DNA of 64,000 nt from JAJXUB01 sp047974805 (GTDB taxonomy: Bacteria > Actinomycetota > Actinomycetes > Actinomycetales > Dermatophilaceae), in contig JBKECS010000015.1 of the NCBI GenBank assembly GCA_047974805.1, forward strand, positions 1-64,000, given 5' to 3'. The notes under the pieces were generated by a model. The model was given only the letters and a program-made list of their open reading frames with translations, ran no database searches and was not told the DNA's origin. Shown one piece after another: positions 34,789-42,296 of the stretch. How positions within the stretch are numbered: the first letter of the stretch is position 1; each line of letters starts with the position of its first letter. Both the position numbers and the translations under genes were made by a program.

Positions 34789-35772
34789 TCACCCTTGCGG
34801 CGCATAGCCCAAGTCCACGTCGACGACGTTCAGAAGGGGCGCCCCGGCGATGAAACGATCGAGATTGTCGACGAAGAGATCGACCATGGCGTCCTCCCAG
34901 CCGACGAAGTCCGAGGAGGTATGCGGCGACAGGATGACGTCGTCGCGCTCCCACAAGGGATGCTCCGGCTCCAGCGGTTCGCGCCACACGACGTCAAGCC
35001 CAGCCCCGGAGAGTCGGCCGGATTCCAGCTCGGTCATCAGCGCACCCTCGTCGATCACCGCTCCGCGGCCGAGATTGACCACGTATGCGCCGTCCGGGAG
35101 GCTGCCGAGTGCGGCGCCGTCGATGAGGCCGAGTGTCTCCTTGGTCAACGGGGTGGCCACGACCACATAGTCAGCTTTCGCCAGAACCGTGTGCAGTTCG
35201 TCCACCGCAACCACGCGTTCGAAACCGGCCACCGAGGACCGGGCACGCCGACCCACCCCGATCACCCGCATACCCAGGGCACTCGCCCGCTGGGCCAATT
35301 CTCGATTGACCGGACCGACCCCCACCGCGACCAACGTGGATCCAGCGAGCATCCGACTCTCCCGCGGCCGCCACTGCCGTTCGCGTTGGAAGCGCAAGGT
35401 TCCGGCAAGGTCCTTCGCGCTGGCAAGCATCAACATCAGCGCGTATTCGGCCATGGCGGCCGCGGTGACTCCCCGGGAATTGGTGAAGGTGAGTTGGCGG
35501 GCTCGGACCCTCTCCGATAGCGAGGCATCCACCCCCGAAGCGGCCACATGGACCCAGCGGATCGCGCTGAGCCGATCGATGGCGTCCGGGATGAGGGTGC
35601 TGCGAAAGTTCCATACGAACGCCGCATCTACCGACCCCGCGGTGGCGCCGAGATCGTCGGCGGTCACCGCGAAGGACAAGTCGGCACGCTGCCCCACCTT
35701 CTCTTTCAGGTTGGGCGGCTCACAGCCTGTCGGCCGCAGTGCGACGAGCACTTTTGGTCGGCTGAGGGACAT
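34789..35772 (-). CDS. Second D-isomer-specific 2-hydroxyacid dehydrogenase
   Basis: 327 residues, distinct from the neighbour at 32.0 kb. It has LVAVGVGPVNRELAQRASAL in place of the usual GxGxxG (here GVGPVN), NLGRGAVIDEGAL with the catalytic Arg, EPLEPEHPLW, and the His in LSPHTSSDF. The closest general type is the GhrA/hydroxypyruvate reductase branch. It follows the LLM gene by 6 nt and precedes the ThDP enzyme by 42 nt. Having two such enzymes in one operon suggests two hydroxyacid steps or epimer recycling. Confidence 0.8.
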   Translation of the reverse strand: MSLSRPKVLVALRPTGCEPPNLKEKVGQRADLSFAVTADDLGATAGSVDAAFVWNFRSTLIPDAIDRLSAIRWVHVAASGVDASLSERVRARQLTFTNSRGVTAAAMAEYALMLMLASAKDLAGTLRFQRERQWRPRESRMLAGSTLVAVGVGPVNRELAQRASALGMRVIGVGRRARSSVAGFERVVAVDELHTVLAKADYVVVATPLTKETLGLIDGAALGSLPDGAYVVNLGRGAVIDEGALMTELESGRLSGAGLDVVWREPLEPEHPLWERDDVILSPHTSSDFVGWEDAMVDLFVDNLDRFIAGAPLLNVVDVDLGYAPQG

Positions 35773-35778
35773 GGGAGC

Positions 35779-36807
35779 TCACATCGTCGCGGCGAGCGGG
35801 ACGACCTCTTTGGCGAATCGGGTCATGTGCTCGAGTCCGAACGTCGAGTCGACCCAGCCGTGGAGGTAGAAGTCCAGGACGAGGTGGTCCGCGCCGGCCG
35901 CGATCATGGCCGCAAGGCGTTCGGCCGCAGCCTGAGGCGTCCCGATGAGCAGCCGCTCCTCGGGACGGTTCAGGGTTTGGTCGTCAACCCGCTCCAGCGC
36001 CTCCTCCATGGTGATCCCGTTGATTCGGGCTAGCAGCCGGGGTAGAGCCCATTCCTTGAGCCAGGCGTCGTCCTCGCTGATCATGCCGTAATTGACGACC
36101 GCCAATTCCAGCGGAGTGGTCCGGCCGTGTTCCTGGGAGAGCCGGGCAAGGTTCGGAACGATGTCGTCGCGGATCTCCTCAACCGTGGGGAAGAGGGGGT
36201 AGAAGGCCTGGGCATACTTCGCCGATCGGCCCTGTGACTTGTCTCCACCGCCGATCCACATCGGGAAGGGATCTTGAACCGGCCGTGGGTTGAGCTCCAG
36301 GCCCACACAATCCCAGATCCTGCCCATCTCCTCGATCGGTTCACCAGCCCACAGCTTGGTCATCACCTCGAGTGCCTCGTCCATCCGGCGGCCTCGCTCG
36401 GACTGTTTGACCATGCCGACCTTGAAGTCCTCTTCCCACCAACCCAGCACCGGAACCGCCAGGGCCCGTCCGTTGCTGGCCCTATCCAATGAGGCGAAGT
36501 ATTGAGCCCACACAAACGGGTGCAAAGCGGGCACCACGAACTCGAAGGCCACCTTGATCCGGGTTGTGCGCGCGGCGATCATCGGCATGAGCACCATCGG
36601 GTCGAGCAGGTAGCGGGTGCCGAAGGCACCGAAGCTCTTCGTCTTCGGCATCGTGAAGTGCCACGGAACGTGGATGGCGTCGAACCCCAGCTCCTCAGCA
36701 GCCTGAGCGAACTTGACCATTGACTCCACGTCCGGTTCATCCGCTCCCCAGGGGAAGAGGTAGACACGCAGCTTCTTGAAAATGTCCTCGGTTGTCAGGG
36801 TGGCCAT
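35779..36807 (-). CDS. LLM-class oxidoreductase (probably F420-dependent)
   Basis: 342-residue luciferase-like TIM barrel with ELGFDAIHVPWHF near residue 40, TTRIKVAFEFVVPALHPFVW, GRALAVPVLGWWEEDF and FPMWIGGGDKSQGRSAKYA, in the usual order of LLM monooxygenases/F420 oxidoreductases. No membrane segment. It is the second gene of the long minus-strand operon, after the tautomerase-like gene. The presence of fgd in the regulon makes F420H2 a likely hydride source, but an FMN reductase partner elsewhere is possible. Substrate unknown. Confidence 0.8.
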   Translation of the reverse strand: MATLTTEDIFKKLRVYLFPWGADEPDVESMVKFAQAAEELGFDAIHVPWHFTMPKTKSFGAFGTRYLLDPMVLMPMIAARTTRIKVAFEFVVPALHPFVWAQYFASLDRASNGRALAVPVLGWWEEDFKVGMVKQSERGRRMDEALEVMTKLWAGEPIEEMGRIWDCVGLELNPRPVQDPFPMWIGGGDKSQGRSAKYAQAFYPLFPTVEEIRDDIVPNLARLSQEHGRTTPLELAVVNYGMISEDDAWLKEWALPRLLARINGITMEEALERVDDQTLNRPEERLLIGTPQAAAERLAAMIAAGADHLVLDFYLHGWVDSTFGLEHMTRFAKEVVPLAATM

Positions 36808-36885
36808 CTCGTCCTCTCCAGTTATGCGTCAGGTTGGTGGTGGTGTTCGGGTATGCCGCTGGGCCAGCAGCTGTCACTCGGGCAG

Positions 36886-37083
36886 TCAGTCATCCGGCAT
36901 GTTGAGGAACTTGTGGAACGTCGTCCCATGAGTGCCCCACGACTTAGGGCTGTGCTCGACCAAGAGCACCTGGACGTTCTCCAGCCGTGCCCCATTGGCG
37001 ACCATGACGTCCGTGATGCCAGAGATGATCGCCTCCTTCTGATCTTGAGTGCGAGCCGCGATGTCCACCCGGACGAACGCCAT
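36886..37083 (-). CDS. 4-oxalocrotonate-tautomerase-fold protein lacking Pro1
   Basis: 65 residues of the small tautomerase fold: a beta strand VRVDIAARTQDQKEAIISGI, an amphipathic helix, then VQVLLVEHSPKSWGTHG, which mirrors the usual VIIQEVPKENWG.GG. Known 4-OT enzymes use the amino-terminal Pro exposed after Met removal. Here the start reads Met-Ala-Phe, so the catalytic base is absent. The ATG at 37083 follows GAAGGGATG at suitable distance; an ATG five codons upstream would not restore Pro1. It leads the operon of oxidoreductases and may bind rather than tautomerise, or use another residue. Confidence 0.75.
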   Translation of the reverse strand: MAFVRVDIAARTQDQKEAIISGITDVMVANGARLENVQVLLVEHSPKSWGTHGTTFHKFLNMPDD

Positions 37084-37107
37084 GATGCATCCCTTCATTC
37101 GGTACGT

Positions 37108-37121
37108 GGCATGTTACATGC
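37108..37121 (-). promoter_or_regulatory. Operator copy F upstream of the long minus-strand operon
   Basis: GGCATGTTACATGC contains the palindromic-looking CATGTTACATG, the core shared with copies C, D and E. It lies 25 nt upstream of the tautomerase-like start, the first gene of a seven-gene operon. Confidence 0.6.
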
Positions 37122-37196
37122 AGAGTACCTCATGAGTTGGCGAACAACCAGCCCGTGCCCGGTCTTTCCATGTGAGGCCCATTAACGAATTCTGCC

Positions 37197-37207
37197 TGTT
37201 ACATACC
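37197..37207. promoter_or_regulatory. Operator copy G, second site upstream of the operon
   Basis: TGTTACATACC carries an exact TGTTACAT 76 nt beyond copy F. Two spaced sites may allow looping or cooperative binding. It is the right-most copy and marks the edge of the regulon; the next gene is an unrelated membrane protein. Confidence 0.45.
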
Positions 37208-37272
37208 ACTCAACCGACGGGACATCGACCGCATGCCCCGCCGTGCGCCTGCGGGTCGGCGCGTGTCGCCGG

Positions 37273-38100
37273 CTACCGCTCGCACACGATGCCGTCGTGA
37301 TCGGCATCGCGGTACCACGGGTATTCCGGGTCCTTACCCTCCTCATAGGGTCCGAGGCCGGCCGCGATCACCTCTTGGCACGTCCTGAATCGAGGATCGG
37401 TACGCGCGGGCGCTGCGGTGGACGGCGAAGGCGCTGCCACCAAATGGTTGGGCGCCGTGGGTTTCGCGGTGGTCGGCGGCGTTGACGCCTTAGCTGTCGT
37501 GGGGGCGAGCGGCCGCGGCGACGTCGCCGCCCGAGTGGTGGAAGGTGCAGGCGCCGCCTGGGATGGCTCGGGTTGGGTCGTCGCTGGGGAGCGCGCAGTC
37601 GTCGTGGAGGTCGATGTCGAGGGGGACGTGGACCGGGCCGGGCTTGTGGTGACGGGCGGAGCCGCTGTTGTGTCGGATTGTCCGGTCGCCGATGACTCCT
37701 GGTCAGCCGGGCCACCGGCAGCACCGCCGAGGGATACCAGCAGTATCGCGCCCACCAGCGCGACTGCCGCCTGGGCGCGACTGCTCACATGTGCCCAGCG
37801 GAGGTTGCCTCGAATGAGTGCCACGACGGCAACAACGATCAAGACGAGCCCCGCCAAAATCAATGTGTTGGCGAGGCCACCACTCGCAACGAGCAGCGCA
37901 ACAACCGCCAAGACAGCCACGGCGATCCAGGTGGCCTTACCCGACCGCGCGGGACGACTTTCGGCCGGGCGGTCACGACGACGCATGTCTGGGGGTTGCT
38001 CCGCTGTCGATGCGGCCGGCGCCAGATGGTTGGTCCATGCGGTTCCGTCCCAATACCGCAGGCCATCCTTGGTGGGGTACCACCCTGCGGGCTCGCTCAT
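37273..38100 (-). CDS. DUF2510-membrane-Excalibur protein (paralogue 1)
   Basis: 275 residues. An N-terminal DUF2510 motif (EPAGWYPTKDGLRYWDGTAW) is followed by hydrophobic segments about 55-125, a long Thr/Pro/Ser-rich stretch, and a C-terminal Excalibur domain with the calcium-site-like DADHDGIVCER. Both Excalibur cysteines are present (TCQEV and VCER). The layout is that of a membrane-anchored protein exposing a small Ca2+-binding module on a flexible linker. GGGGAG 8 nt upstream supports the ATG at 38100. Its neighbour is a paralogue in the same orientation. The function is not known. Confidence 0.75.
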   Translation of the reverse strand: MSEPAGWYPTKDGLRYWDGTAWTNHLAPAASTAEQPPDMRRRDRPAESRPARSGKATWIAVAVLAVVALLVASGGLANTLILAGLVLIVVAVVALIRGNLRWAHVSSRAQAAVALVGAILLVSLGGAAGGPADQESSATGQSDTTAAPPVTTSPARSTSPSTSTSTTTARSPATTQPEPSQAAPAPSTTRAATSPRPLAPTTAKASTPPTTAKPTAPNHLVAAPSPSTAAPARTDPRFRTCQEVIAAGLGPYEEGKDPEYPWYRDADHDGIVCER

Positions 38101-38232
38101 CGCCGGACTCCCCTGCCTTGCTATCGCTGAAAGGTCATCGGTTGTCTCTCGGATCGTAGCCACACGTATGCGTGAATGTGCCCAGAAAGCGTCAAGCCGG
38201 TGACCAACGATGGGTCAGGCGCGGTCGGACAC

Positions 38233-39174
38233 TTAGTGATCGCAGACGATTCCGTCACGGTCGGGGTCGGCGTACCACCGGTATTCGCGATCGATGCCAG
38301 CGACGTAGGGTCCGTAACCGGCAGCGATGGCTTCCACGCAGGTGGGGAACCGGGGATCCGACGCTGACGAGGTGGGGGTCGTCCTCGACGTCGACGTCGG
38401 CGTCGGTGGCCAGGGCGTGGCCGGTGGTGTCGAGGTTACCGGCGGCGGGGCCGACGTAGGCGTGGTCGATGTCGGGGTGGGCCGGGGAGTCGTCGTCGCA
38501 GGGGCCGGCGGCGGCGGGGTGGCTTGGCGTGAGGTCGACGTGGCCTGAAGCCGCTCGGTCGGCACGGTCGTGGTGGGAGTCGACGGACGTGTGCTGGGGG
38601 TTGCCGAGGTCGGATGGCTCGACGTCGGTCGATCAGATGTGGGGGTCGGCACTGCGGTCATCGCTTCCACCGGAGTTGATGTGGTGGGCACAACGGTTGT
38701 TGAGGACACGTTGTTGGCCGGGCCGATCGTCGCCCCGCTGATGCCAAGGAACAGCGCCGCTGCGCCCAGGGCTGCACCGGCCGGGGCCCGACCCTGCAGG
38801 TGAGCCCACACGACGTTGCCTCGGATGAGCCCGATGAGGGCCACGACCAGCAAATACAGACCAGCCATTCCGAATGCACCGGTCAGCCCCGACCAGGCCG
38901 CGCCAAGGGCAGTGAACGCTACTGGTGCCACCCACCCAATCCAGCCCACCCGACCAGGCGGTTCCGGGTCGGTGGGCGCCGGGGCCGCAGCGCCGGCATG
39001 GCGAGGCCCGACCCACGGCTGCTCGGACTCCGACGGAACCGTCACGACGTGGTCGGTCCATTCGGCGCCGTCCCAGTAGCGCAGGTCGCCGTCGATCGGA
39101 TACCACCCTGCGGGTGTGCCCATCTGCGTCGCCCCATTTCCCCCGCGGTTCTGCCAACCCGAGAAATCCCTCAT
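38233..39174 (-). CDS. DUF2510-membrane-Excalibur protein (paralogue 2)
   Basis: 313 residues with the same architecture: DUF2510 (GTPAGWYPIDGDLRYWDGAE), hydrophobic segments about 85-155, a Thr/Pro-rich low-complexity linker and a terminal Excalibur domain ending DPDRDGIVCDH. GAGGGATCG directly before the ATG at 39174 supports this start; an ATG at 39123 would give an N-terminus more like the paralogue. The linkers differ in length and sequence while the ends are conserved, as expected for an old tandem duplication with a fast-evolving spacer. Confidence 0.75.
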   Translation of the reverse strand: MRDFSGWQNRGGNGATQMGTPAGWYPIDGDLRYWDGAEWTDHVVTVPSESEQPWVGPRHAGAAAPAPTDPEPPGRVGWIGWVAPVAFTALGAAWSGLTGAFGMAGLYLLVVALIGLIRGNVVWAHLQGRAPAGAALGAAALFLGISGATIGPANNVSSTTVVPTTSTPVEAMTAVPTPTSDRPTSSHPTSATPSTRPSTPTTTVPTERLQATSTSRQATPPPPAPATTTPRPTPTSTTPTSAPPPVTSTPPATPWPPTPTSTSRTTPTSSASDPRFPTCVEAIAAGYGPYVAGIDREYRWYADPDRDGIVCDH

Positions 39175-39255
39175 CGATCCCTCGTTCGAGGTTAACAGTG
39201 ACCATGGTGAGGTGACACGTTGTGTGCGCGTCAGCGTCCGTCCTGCAGCCGCATT

Positions 39256-40602
39256 CTAGGGCAGGGCGGCCCGGAGGAGGTCGTCATAGGTGCGCAGTTT
39301 CACCCGCGGACGACCGGCGGCGTCGCCTTCGGCACGCTCGGCCGCGTCGATGGCGAGCCAGCCGCTGGTCGTGACCATGTTGGGCGCACGAGAGCGCACC
39401 CAATCCGGCGTGGGCAGACTCCGTTCCCTTGTCCGTTTGATGACCCCGGAGCGCACATCCTCCACCAGCAGCGCGACGGTGTCGGCGGCGCACTTCTTCG
39501 TCGCGCCGATCACCCCCCGAGGGCCGCGTTTGGCCCAGCCGACGACATACTCGCGCGGGCGCCCGGCAATGCGACCCTCGACGTTGGCCACCGATCCCGT
39601 GGCTCGATCGAGGCTCAACCCTGCCACTGGGGTGGCTTCATAGCCAGTCGCGACGACCACCAATCCGGTGGACAGCTCCTCCCGCTGCCCCGTGTCGACC
39701 GCGACCGTTCTGCCCAGTTCGTCCTCACGCAGTTCGTTGCGCCCCACGGTCACGCGGGTCACCGACTGCGTGCCGTGGATCTGAACCGGCGAGGACAGAA
39801 ACCGCAGGACGATACGGCGCCGATCCGAGCCGGCGTCCTCCCCTGGGTCGGTGAGAAACCCCGACATCACGTCGAGGTTCTTGGCCACCCGCCGATCTGC
39901 CTGCTCCGGCGCCGCCACCAGCGCCTCCGCCGGTTCGACAACGACGTGCGCGCCGGTCAGTTCCTGCAGTTCCTTCAGTTCACGGGTCGTGAAAGCTGCC
40001 TCCGCCGGACCCCGACGGCCTAGGACAACCACTTCCCGAAGGGTGCTGGTGTGCAAGTTCTCCAGGGCATGATCGGCAATATCGGTCCTGGCCAGCCGCT
40101 CCGGCGGGGTCATCAGCACCCGAGCGATGTCCAGCGCGACATTGCCGTTTCCGACCACAACAGCCCGATCGGTCTGCACATCGATCGGGCTGACGTGGTG
40201 ATCGGGGTGCGCGTTGTACCAGCCGACGATTTCGGTGGCGGGAAAGCACCCGGGCAGGTCCTCTCCCGGTATGCCCAGGCGCCGGTCCGCCTGTGCCCCG
40301 GTTGCATAGATCACCGCGTCGTAGCGATCGAGCAGTTCCTCATGGGAGATATCGCGATCGATCTCGACATGGCCGAAGAACTGGAACCGCTCGTCGTCGG
40401 CGATCTCCTCGAAGACCGCAGAGACCGACTTGATCTTGGGGTGGTCCGGCGCGACCCCCAACCGCACCAGTCCCCACGGCGTGGGCAGGCGGTCAAACAT
40501 GTCGACCCGTACGTCGATCTCGGCCAGGCCGAGCAACGAACCAGCCGCAAAGAACCCGGACGGACCCGCGCCGACGATGGCGACATGCAGGCCCTCGCTC
40601 AT
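39256..40602 (-). CDS. fprA: Ferredoxin/adrenodoxin-NADP+ reductase (FprA type)
   Basis: 448 residues with the FAD fingerprint VAIVGAGPSGFFAAGSLL, the family signature DRLPTPWGLVRLGVAPDHPK, an NADP site VVVGNGNVALDIARVL and the C-terminal GWAKRGPRGVIGATKKCA. This matches the mycobacterial FprA/adrenodoxin-reductase group, which moves electrons between NADPH and ferredoxins serving P450s and other oxygenases. It is monocistronic and lies downstream of the nar operon with a hairpin between. The ferredoxin partner is not in the window. Confidence 0.88.
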   Translation of the reverse strand: MSEGLHVAIVGAGPSGFFAAGSLLGLAEIDVRVDMFDRLPTPWGLVRLGVAPDHPKIKSVSAVFEEIADDERFQFFGHVEIDRDISHEELLDRYDAVIYATGAQADRRLGIPGEDLPGCFPATEIVGWYNAHPDHHVSPIDVQTDRAVVVGNGNVALDIARVLMTPPERLARTDIADHALENLHTSTLREVVVLGRRGPAEAAFTTRELKELQELTGAHVVVEPAEALVAAPEQADRRVAKNLDVMSGFLTDPGEDAGSDRRRIVLRFLSSPVQIHGTQSVTRVTVGRNELREDELGRTVAVDTGQREELSTGLVVVATGYEATPVAGLSLDRATGSVANVEGRIAGRPREYVVGWAKRGPRGVIGATKKCAADTVALLVEDVRSGVIKRTRERSLPTPDWVRSRAPNMVTTSGWLAIDAAERAEGDAAGRPRVKLRTYDDLLRAALP

Positions 40603-40731
40603 GCGCCTCTCTCCTGCTCATCCACCCCGACCGGGAACACCCCGCCCGGTTCAGGCATCCACGCCCTCTCGGCCGACCCCGCTTACCGTCCCCATTGATC
40701 CATGCGAACCGGCGTTTTGGCAAGGGTGGCG

Positions 40732-40762
40732 CCTGGGCAGGAGCAGTGAACTCCTGCCTAGG
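40732..40762. terminator. Hairpin terminating the nar operon
   Basis: CCTGGGCAGGAG (40732-40743) pairs with CTCCTGCCTAGG (40751-40762) with one G-T wobble and a 7-nt loop. It sits about 75 nt past the narI stop. The remaining sequence of the 40603-40836 gap shows no gene. Confidence 0.55.
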
Positions 40763-40836
40763 CGTCATTCAGGATGACCCACGAGGATGCGTGACGGACG
40801 AGGTCTCCTTGCCTTGTCCAGCCGTGCCTGACGAGT

Positions 40837-41586
40837 TCAGCGGCGATGGAGTTCCGGCTTATCCCAACCACGCTGCGGTGCCCGGGACCCAGTACCCAGC
40901 CCAGCCCGGTCATCCCGGGAGCGATAGACCAGATAGGGCCGCGTCAGATAGCCCACCGGCGCGGAGAACACATGCACGAGCCGAGTGAAGGGCCACATAG
41001 CGAACAACAAGAACGCTAGCCCGGCATGCAGCTGGAACCCCATGGGCGCCGAGGCCATGAGCTCCGGTTCCGGGCGAAGGGTGAGGATGCTCCGCAGCCA
41101 CGGACTGACCCCCTCGCGGTAGTTGTACTCCCCGCCGATGCCCAGCCAGCCGCTGGCAATCGTGTTCCACAGCCCGACGGCGACCACCGCGCCGAGGACG
41201 GCATACATGGCCTTGTCATTCGTCGTCGTCGCGCTGAACACCGGGCCGGTGGTGCGCCGCCGATAGATGAGGATGACCAGCCCGGCGGCGGCGGCAATCC
41301 CGGCTGGGATACCGAGCACAAGCGCGAGCACGTGGTAGGCGTGCTGGCTCAACCCGACCGCATCGGTCCAGCTTTCCGGAATGAGCAGCCCGACGATATG
41401 CCCGGCCAACACTCCGAGGATGCCGAAATGGAAGAGGGGACTACCGATCCGCAGGAGGCGGTCCTCATACAGCTGGCTGCTGCGGGTGGTCCAGCCGAAC
41501 TTGTCGTACCGGTAGCGCCAGAAGATGCCCACGACGAAGACTGCCAGACAGATATAGGGAAAGACGACCCACCAAAACGTACTCAT
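40837..41586 (-). CDS. narI: Respiratory nitrate reductase gamma subunit (cytochrome b)
   Basis: 249 residues with five expected membrane helices and the paired haem-ligand histidines in HFGILGVLAGHIVGL, HAYHVLALVLG and the C-terminal QLHAGLAFLLFAMWPFTRLVH. NarI takes electrons from menaquinol and passes them through NarH to NarG. The ATG at 41586 overlaps the narJ stop (ATGA) and has GGAG 7 nt upstream. It is the last gene of the operon. Length and topology are ordinary for the family. Confidence 0.93.
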   Translation of the reverse strand: MSTFWWVVFPYICLAVFVVGIFWRYRYDKFGWTTRSSQLYEDRLLRIGSPLFHFGILGVLAGHIVGLLIPESWTDAVGLSQHAYHVLALVLGIPAGIAAAAGLVILIYRRRTTGPVFSATTTNDKAMYAVLGAVVAVGLWNTIASGWLGIGGEYNYREGVSPWLRSILTLRPEPELMASAPMGFQLHAGLAFLLFAMWPFTRLVHVFSAPVGYLTRPYLVYRSRDDRAGLGTGSRAPQRGWDKPELHRR

Positions 41587-42296
41587 CGGCCAGCTCCCAC
41601 CGGAATGTCGGACCCGAGCAGAACGCCGGACGGCTCGGGTTCTCGTAACAGCGCGGGGTCGAGGCTGTAGCCCTCCATCCCTACCTCCTCCTCCGGTGGG
41701 CCCTGGGCGATGAGCTTCGCCAATGCCTCGTGATCGTCGCCCTCCAACGGGGGCAGGGTCGCTCGGAGTGCGTCGACCACTGCCAGCCACGGGGACTCCC
41801 GATCGGCCAGGGCAGCCCGAAGCACCTCGATGGACACCCGATGCCGGGTGAGCAGCCGCCAGGCGATGTCGGCGTTATGGGCGGCGCCAAACTCCAGGAC
41901 GACGCACAGATGATCGGGCAGCTCGGTGGTCCCCGCGAGCTCCACCCCAGCCTGCCGGTAGGCCTGAGTGAACTCGACCAACGCCACGCCACGCCTGCGG
42001 GTATCCCCGTGGGTGGCATAGGTCAGGTGCAGTGCGCATCGCCGGGTGATGTCGAAGGTCTCGACGTAGGCGCGTTGCAGTTGCGCCGTCTCGGTCCCGG
42101 CCAGCTGCGACAAGGCAACCTGCAGCAGTCGCGCCGGTTCGGCCGGCAGGGTTTCGATGACAGCCTGGAGCATGTCCCGGCGCGCGGGCAGGCTTCCGTC
42201 CGGGTAGTCCAGCAGCAGGGAAGTCACCTGCCAGGTTGCCGCCAGGGCCTGCGGCGACATCGACGGCGACGTATGCCGGTGTCGTTGCCAGATCAT
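41583..42296 (-). CDS. narJ: Nitrate reductase assembly chaperone
   Basis: 237 residues of the TorD/NarJ chaperone family: VTSLLLDYPDGSLPARRDM at the start, AYVETFDITRRCALHLTYATH in the middle, and GAAHNADIAWRLLTRHRVSI. NarJ inserts the molybdenum cofactor into NarG and is needed for membrane docking, without being part of the final enzyme. The start overlaps narH and the stop overlaps narI, each by 4 nt. Confidence 0.9.
   Translation of the reverse strand: MIWQRHRHTSPSMSPQALAATWQVTSLLLDYPDGSLPARRDMLQAVIETLPAEPARLLQVALSQLAGTETAQLQRAYVETFDITRRCALHLTYATHGDTRRRGVALVEFTQAYRQAGVELAGTTELPDHLCVVLEFGAAHNADIAWRLLTRHRVSIEVLRAALADRESPWLAVVDALRATLPPLEGDDHEALAKLIAQGPPEEEVGMEGYSLDPALLREPEPSGVLLGSDIPVGAGR

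Noticed and set aside
8119..37207. Natural-product biosynthetic gene cluster
   Set aside because: There is no PKS, NRPS, terpene or RiPP core gene. Importers and dehydrogenases point to catabolism.
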